DNA of 64,000 nucleotides from assembly GCF_013328205.1 (NCBI RefSeq), contig NZ_JABULH010000002.1, positions 310,001 through 374,000 of the forward strand, in the 5' to 3' direction. The notes under the pieces are model-generated. The model saw nothing but the letters and a program-made list of their open reading frames with translations, did not search any database and was not told where the DNA came from. A program made the translations under genes and the position numbers. The stretch is from Sphingomonas hominis (lineage in GTDB: Bacteria; Pseudomonadota; Alphaproteobacteria; Sphingomonadales; Sphingomonadaceae). Positions 61,263 through 64,000 of the stretch are shown here, in pieces. Numbering within the stretch: the stretch's first letter is position 1; each line of letters opens with the position of its first letter.

Positions 61263-62948
61263 ATGACTGACGAGCGCGCCTGGCAAACCCGATATCGCCA
61301 CCCGACACCCTGGGCGGTCGACCTGCCGCCAATGTCGATGCCCGAGATGTTCGAGGCCTCGGTCGCGCGTCACGGTGCCAAACCAGCGATCGATTTTCTC
61401 GGCCGACGCTACCGCTACGACCAGGTGGCGGACGGCGCGCGTCGCGTCGCGGCAGGGCTCGCTGCGTTGGGCTATGGCAAGGGCGACCGGATCGGTTTGT
61501 TCCTGCCCAACGTGCCACACTACGTCGCTGCCTATTACGGCGCGCTGCTGCTCGGCGCGACCGTGGTCAACTTCTCGCCGCTCTACACGGTCGACGAACT
61601 GGTCCATCAAGTCGAGGACTCGGGCACGCGCGTGCTGTTCACCGTGTCCGCCACAGCCTTGCTGCCGACCGCGCTCAAGGTGCTCGACAAGAGCCAACTG
61701 GAACGATTGATCGTTGGATCGATCGCGGGCGTGCTGCCGCCGGCCAAGTCGCTGATGTACCGCTTGTTCAAAGGCAAGGAGGTGGCGCAGCGCCCGGATG
61801 ATCCGCGGGTCACTGCCTTCTCCGCGCTGATCGACAATGACGGGCAGTTTACCGCCCCGGCGATCGACGCCGCGGAGGTCGCCCTGTTGCAATATACCGG
61901 CGGCACGACCGGCGCGCCAAAAGGCGCGATGCTGACCCACGCCAATCTGACCGCCAATGCGGGGCAGGTGGTGTCGCTCGACCCGCATCGCGGCGAGGTC
62001 GACCGCATCGTCGGCGCGCTGCCGCTGTTCCACGTTTTTGCCAACACCTGCGTGCTTAACCGCACCGTGCTGAACGGTGGCGAGATGGTACTGCTGCCAC
62101 GGTTCGAGGCGGGGCAGGTGCTGGACGCGATATCGCGCACGAAGGCGACCGCGTTGCCGGGCGTGCCGACGATGTACCAGGCGCTGTTCGATCATGCGAA
62201 GTTCGCCGCTACCGACTTCTCGTCGCTGCGCGTCTGCATCTCGGGCGGCGCGCCGCTGCCCGCCGAGCTGCGTGACAAATGGGGCGCGGCGACCGGCGCG
62301 CGGCTGGTCGAGGGCTACGGTCTGTCGGAGAGTTCGGGCGTGCTGACCTGCAACCCGTACGAGGGCGAGCAGCATCCCGGCACGATCGGGCAACCGCTGC
62401 CAGGCACGCGGCTGCGGCTTGTCGACAAGGAAGACCCGACGAAGTGGGTCGCACCGGGTGAGCCGGGCGAGATCGTCGCGCAGGGCGCGCAGATCATGGC
62501 GGGCTACTGGAACCGGCCGGAGGCGGCGGCGGATGCGTTCGTGACGTTGGATGGTGAGCGCTGGCTGCGCACCGGCGACGTCGGCGTGATCGACGAACAC
62601 GGCTTCGTCGCGGTGGTCGACCGGTTGAAGGACATGATCTCGGTCGGCGGCTTCAAGGTATTTCCAAGCCAGATCGAAGAAATCCTCTACCACAACCCGG
62701 CGATCAAGGAGGCTTTGGTGGTCGGCGTGCCCGACGCTTATCGCGGTGAGGCACCGCGCGCGTACGTGACGCTCAACGACGACGCAGAGGCGACTGACGG
62801 CGCCGCGCTGCTCACGTGGCTCAACCCCAAGCTCGGCAAGCACGAGCGCGTCGATGCGGTGGTGGTGCGTAGCAGCTTGCCCAAGACGATGATCGGCAAG
62901 CTCAGCCGCAAGGACCTGCTCGCCGAAATCCGCGCCGAGGCTGGTTGA
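61263..62948 (+). CDS. AMP-dependent long-chain fatty acid-CoA ligase (or dicarboxylate-CoA ligase)
   Basis: A 561-residue acyl-CoA synthetase. It has the AMP-binding loop QYTGGTTGAPKGAMLTHANL (around residue 210), the second motif GYGLSESSGVLTCNP and the C-terminal hinge with GDVGVIDEHGFVAVVDRLKDMI and the catalytic lysine in SLPKTMIGKLSRKDL. It activates a carboxylic acid to an acyl-CoA for degradation or lipid synthesis. It does not resemble the short-chain type. The ATG at 61263 is preferred to a TTG at 61227. Confidence 0.9.
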   Translation: MTDERAWQTRYRHPTPWAVDLPPMSMPEMFEASVARHGAKPAIDFLGRRYRYDQVADGARRVAAGLAALGYGKGDRIGLFLPNVPHYVAAYYGALLLGATVVNFSPLYTVDELVHQVEDSGTRVLFTVSATALLPTALKVLDKSQLERLIVGSIAGVLPPAKSLMYRLFKGKEVAQRPDDPRVTAFSALIDNDGQFTAPAIDAAEVALLQYTGGTTGAPKGAMLTHANLTANAGQVVSLDPHRGEVDRIVGALPLFHVFANTCVLNRTVLNGGEMVLLPRFEAGQVLDAISRTKATALPGVPTMYQALFDHAKFAATDFSSLRVCISGGAPLPAELRDKWGAATGARLVEGYGLSESSGVLTCNPYEGEQHPGTIGQPLPGTRLRLVDKEDPTKWVAPGEPGEIVAQGAQIMAGYWNRPEAAADAFVTLDGERWLRTGDVGVIDEHGFVAVVDRLKDMISVGGFKVFPSQIEEILYHNPAIKEALVVGVPDAYRGEAPRAYVTLNDDAEATDGAALLTWLNPKLGKHERVDAVVVRSSLPKTMIGKLSRKDLLAEIRAEAG

Positions 62949-63000
62949 ACGCGCGTGGCGCTGCTTGACCAGTCGCGCCGCACTGCCGCATAGCCCGCGC

Positions 63001-63240
63001 ATGGATCAGGCGATCGAGAACCTGTCGTTCGAGGAAGCGATGCGCGAGCTGGAAAGCATCGTCGGCAAGCTCGAATCCGGCGACACCCCGCTGGAGGACG
63101 CGATCCGGCTGTACGAGCGCGGCAGCGCGTTGCGTACGCGCTGTGCCGAGCGGCTCGACGCCGCGCAGGCGCGGATCGAGGCGATCCGCGTCGGTGCCGA
63201 CGGCAAGCCCGCGGGCGTGCAGCCGTTCAACGCCGGATGA
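63001..63240 (+). CDS. xseB: Exodeoxyribonuclease VII small subunit
   Basis: A 79-residue helical protein: LSFEEAMRELESIVGKLESG, TPLEDAIRLYERGSALRTRC and the end region are as expected. It partners XseA encoded 30 kb away. Its stop overlaps the next gene's start (ATGA), the usual xseB-ispA coupling. Confidence 0.96.
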   Translation: MDQAIENLSFEEAMRELESIVGKLESGDTPLEDAIRLYERGSALRTRCAERLDAAQARIEAIRVGADGKPAGVQPFNAG

Positions 63241-64000
63241 GCTCCGCTCCGCTTTCGCCGGCCTCGCCCAGCCTCGCCGACGCGCTGACGCAGGTACAGG
63301 AGGAGATCGACCGCCGCTTCGACCTGCTTCTCGCGGTGCCGGACGACGCGCGCGCGCGCCTCTACCAGGCGATGCGTCACGCCGCGATCGGCGGCGGCAA
63401 GCGGCTGCGTCCGCTGCTGGTGTTCGCCACCGCGCGATTGTTCGATGTAAACCCCGAGCATGCGGGCCGTGCGGCGACCGCACTTGAGGCGATCCACGGT
63501 TACTCGCTGGTGCACGACGATCTGCCCGCGATGGACAACGACGACCTGCGCCACGGCAAGCCGACTGTCCACAAGGCCTATGACGAGGCGACCGCTATCC
63601 TGGCGGGCGACTGCCTACACGCGCTCGCATTTGAGGTACTAGCCGATCCTGCGACGCACCCCGATCCTGCGATCCGCGCCGAGCTGATCGCCGACCTGGC
63701 GCGCGCGTCCGGCCCCGCGGGTATGGCGGGGGGGCAGATGATGGACCTGGTGGCGGAGAACGAGGCGTTCGACCTCGGCACCGTGACGCGCTTGCAGCAG
63801 CTCAAGACCGGCGCGCTGATCTGCGCCGCCGTCGAGGCGGGCGCGATCCTCGGCCGCGTGCCGGCGGACGCGCGAACGCCGCTTCGCGGCTACGCCCACG
63901 ACCTCGGGCTCGCGTTCCAGATCGTCGACGACCTGATGGACGTCGAGGGTGACGAGGAACTGGCGGGCAAGAAGCTGCGCAAGGACGAGGCCGCGGGCAA
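63237..64000 (+). CDS. ispA: Polyprenyl synthetase / farnesyl diphosphate synthase (partial at right edge)
   Basis: 254 residues are visible and the reading frame is open to the window end. The first aspartate-rich motif is DDLPAMDNDDLRHG (about residues 98-111) and the second is QIVDDLMDVEGDEE near residue 235. The region GGGKRLRPLLVFA near 53 binds isopentenyl diphosphate. It makes farnesyl or geranylgeranyl diphosphate for quinones, undecaprenol and carotenoids. It overlaps xseB by four bases. Chain length of the product is not decided. Confidence 0.92.
   Translation, partial: MSSAPLSPASPSLADALTQVQEEIDRRFDLLLAVPDDARARLYQAMRHAAIGGGKRLRPLLVFATARLFDVNPEHAGRAATALEAIHGYSLVHDDLPAMDNDDLRHGKPTVHKAYDEATAILAGDCLHALAFEVLADPATHPDPAIRAELIADLARASGPAGMAGGQMMDLVAENEAFDLGTVTRLQQLKTGALICAAVEAGAILGRVPADARTPLRGYAHDLGLAFQIVDDLMDVEGDEELAGKKLRKDEAAG

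Overview
The window is a 64 kb piece of a high-GC alphaproteobacterial chromosome, most likely Sphingomonadaceae (Sphingomonas or a close relative). The evidence is the density and compactness of the genes, the exosortase A-associated sugar genes, a large TonB-dependent receptor of sphingomonad type, alphaproteobacterial promoter motifs and the overall protein style. It is ordinary chromosome: no rRNA, tRNA, CRISPR array, transposase or integrase was seen. A saccharopine dehydrogenase-like gene is cut by the left edge and a polyprenyl synthetase gene by the right edge.

Layout. 1-7.2 kb: a small two-gene operon with a DUF2384 antitoxin-like protein, an ABC exporter, an intracellular polyhydroxyalkanoate depolymerase, a flavin-type stress protein, a tiny membrane peptide with structured flanking DNA, a thiolase and a MaoC hydratase. 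7.2-14.6 kb: PutA, a glycine-zipper envelope protein, a GAF protein, an MscS channel, and a divergent topoisomerase IB / DJ-1 pair that appears to share a stress promoter. 14.6-20.1 kb: O-ligase and glycosyltransferase of an exosortase A-type polysaccharide locus, then poorly known genes around an S24 (LexA-like) regulator with an SOS-type site. 20.5-26.7 kb: TamA and TamB for outer membrane assembly. 27-35.2 kb: a carboxypeptidase, a DUF4136 lipoprotein, ribosomal protein L36, a HAD phosphatase, a DMT exporter, a GreA/B-like factor, PurD and XseA. 35.3-42 kb: a TonB-dependent receptor followed by an aspartyl/asparaginyl beta-hydroxylase-like protein and a TPR sulfotransferase. 42-48.3 kb: ClpB, with a heat-shock-type promoter, and a cluster of three glycosyltransferases and a flippase-like membrane protein. 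48.4-52.7 kb: a tripartite EmrAB/NodT drug efflux operon. 52.9-64 kb: a class II aldolase, then pnp, rpsO and truB (RNA and translation), a site-2 protease, a TonB-like protein, an amidase, an acyl-CoA ligase, XseB and a farnesyl diphosphate synthase-type enzyme.

The most interesting signals are: (i) a 30-residue hydrophobic peptide gene at 5221 followed by two strong tandem hairpins with the identical loop CTGGCA and a convergent promoter-like sequence, an architecture resembling type I toxin-antitoxin loci; (ii) the receptor / hydroxylase / sulfotransferase trio; (iii) a GTTC-N7-GTTC site plus palindromes between the S24 regulator and a divergent two-gene operon; (iv) divergent EcfG-like promoters sharing one palindrome; (v) extragenic palindromes found only between convergent genes; and (vi) purD and xseA, whose start codons overlap head to head.
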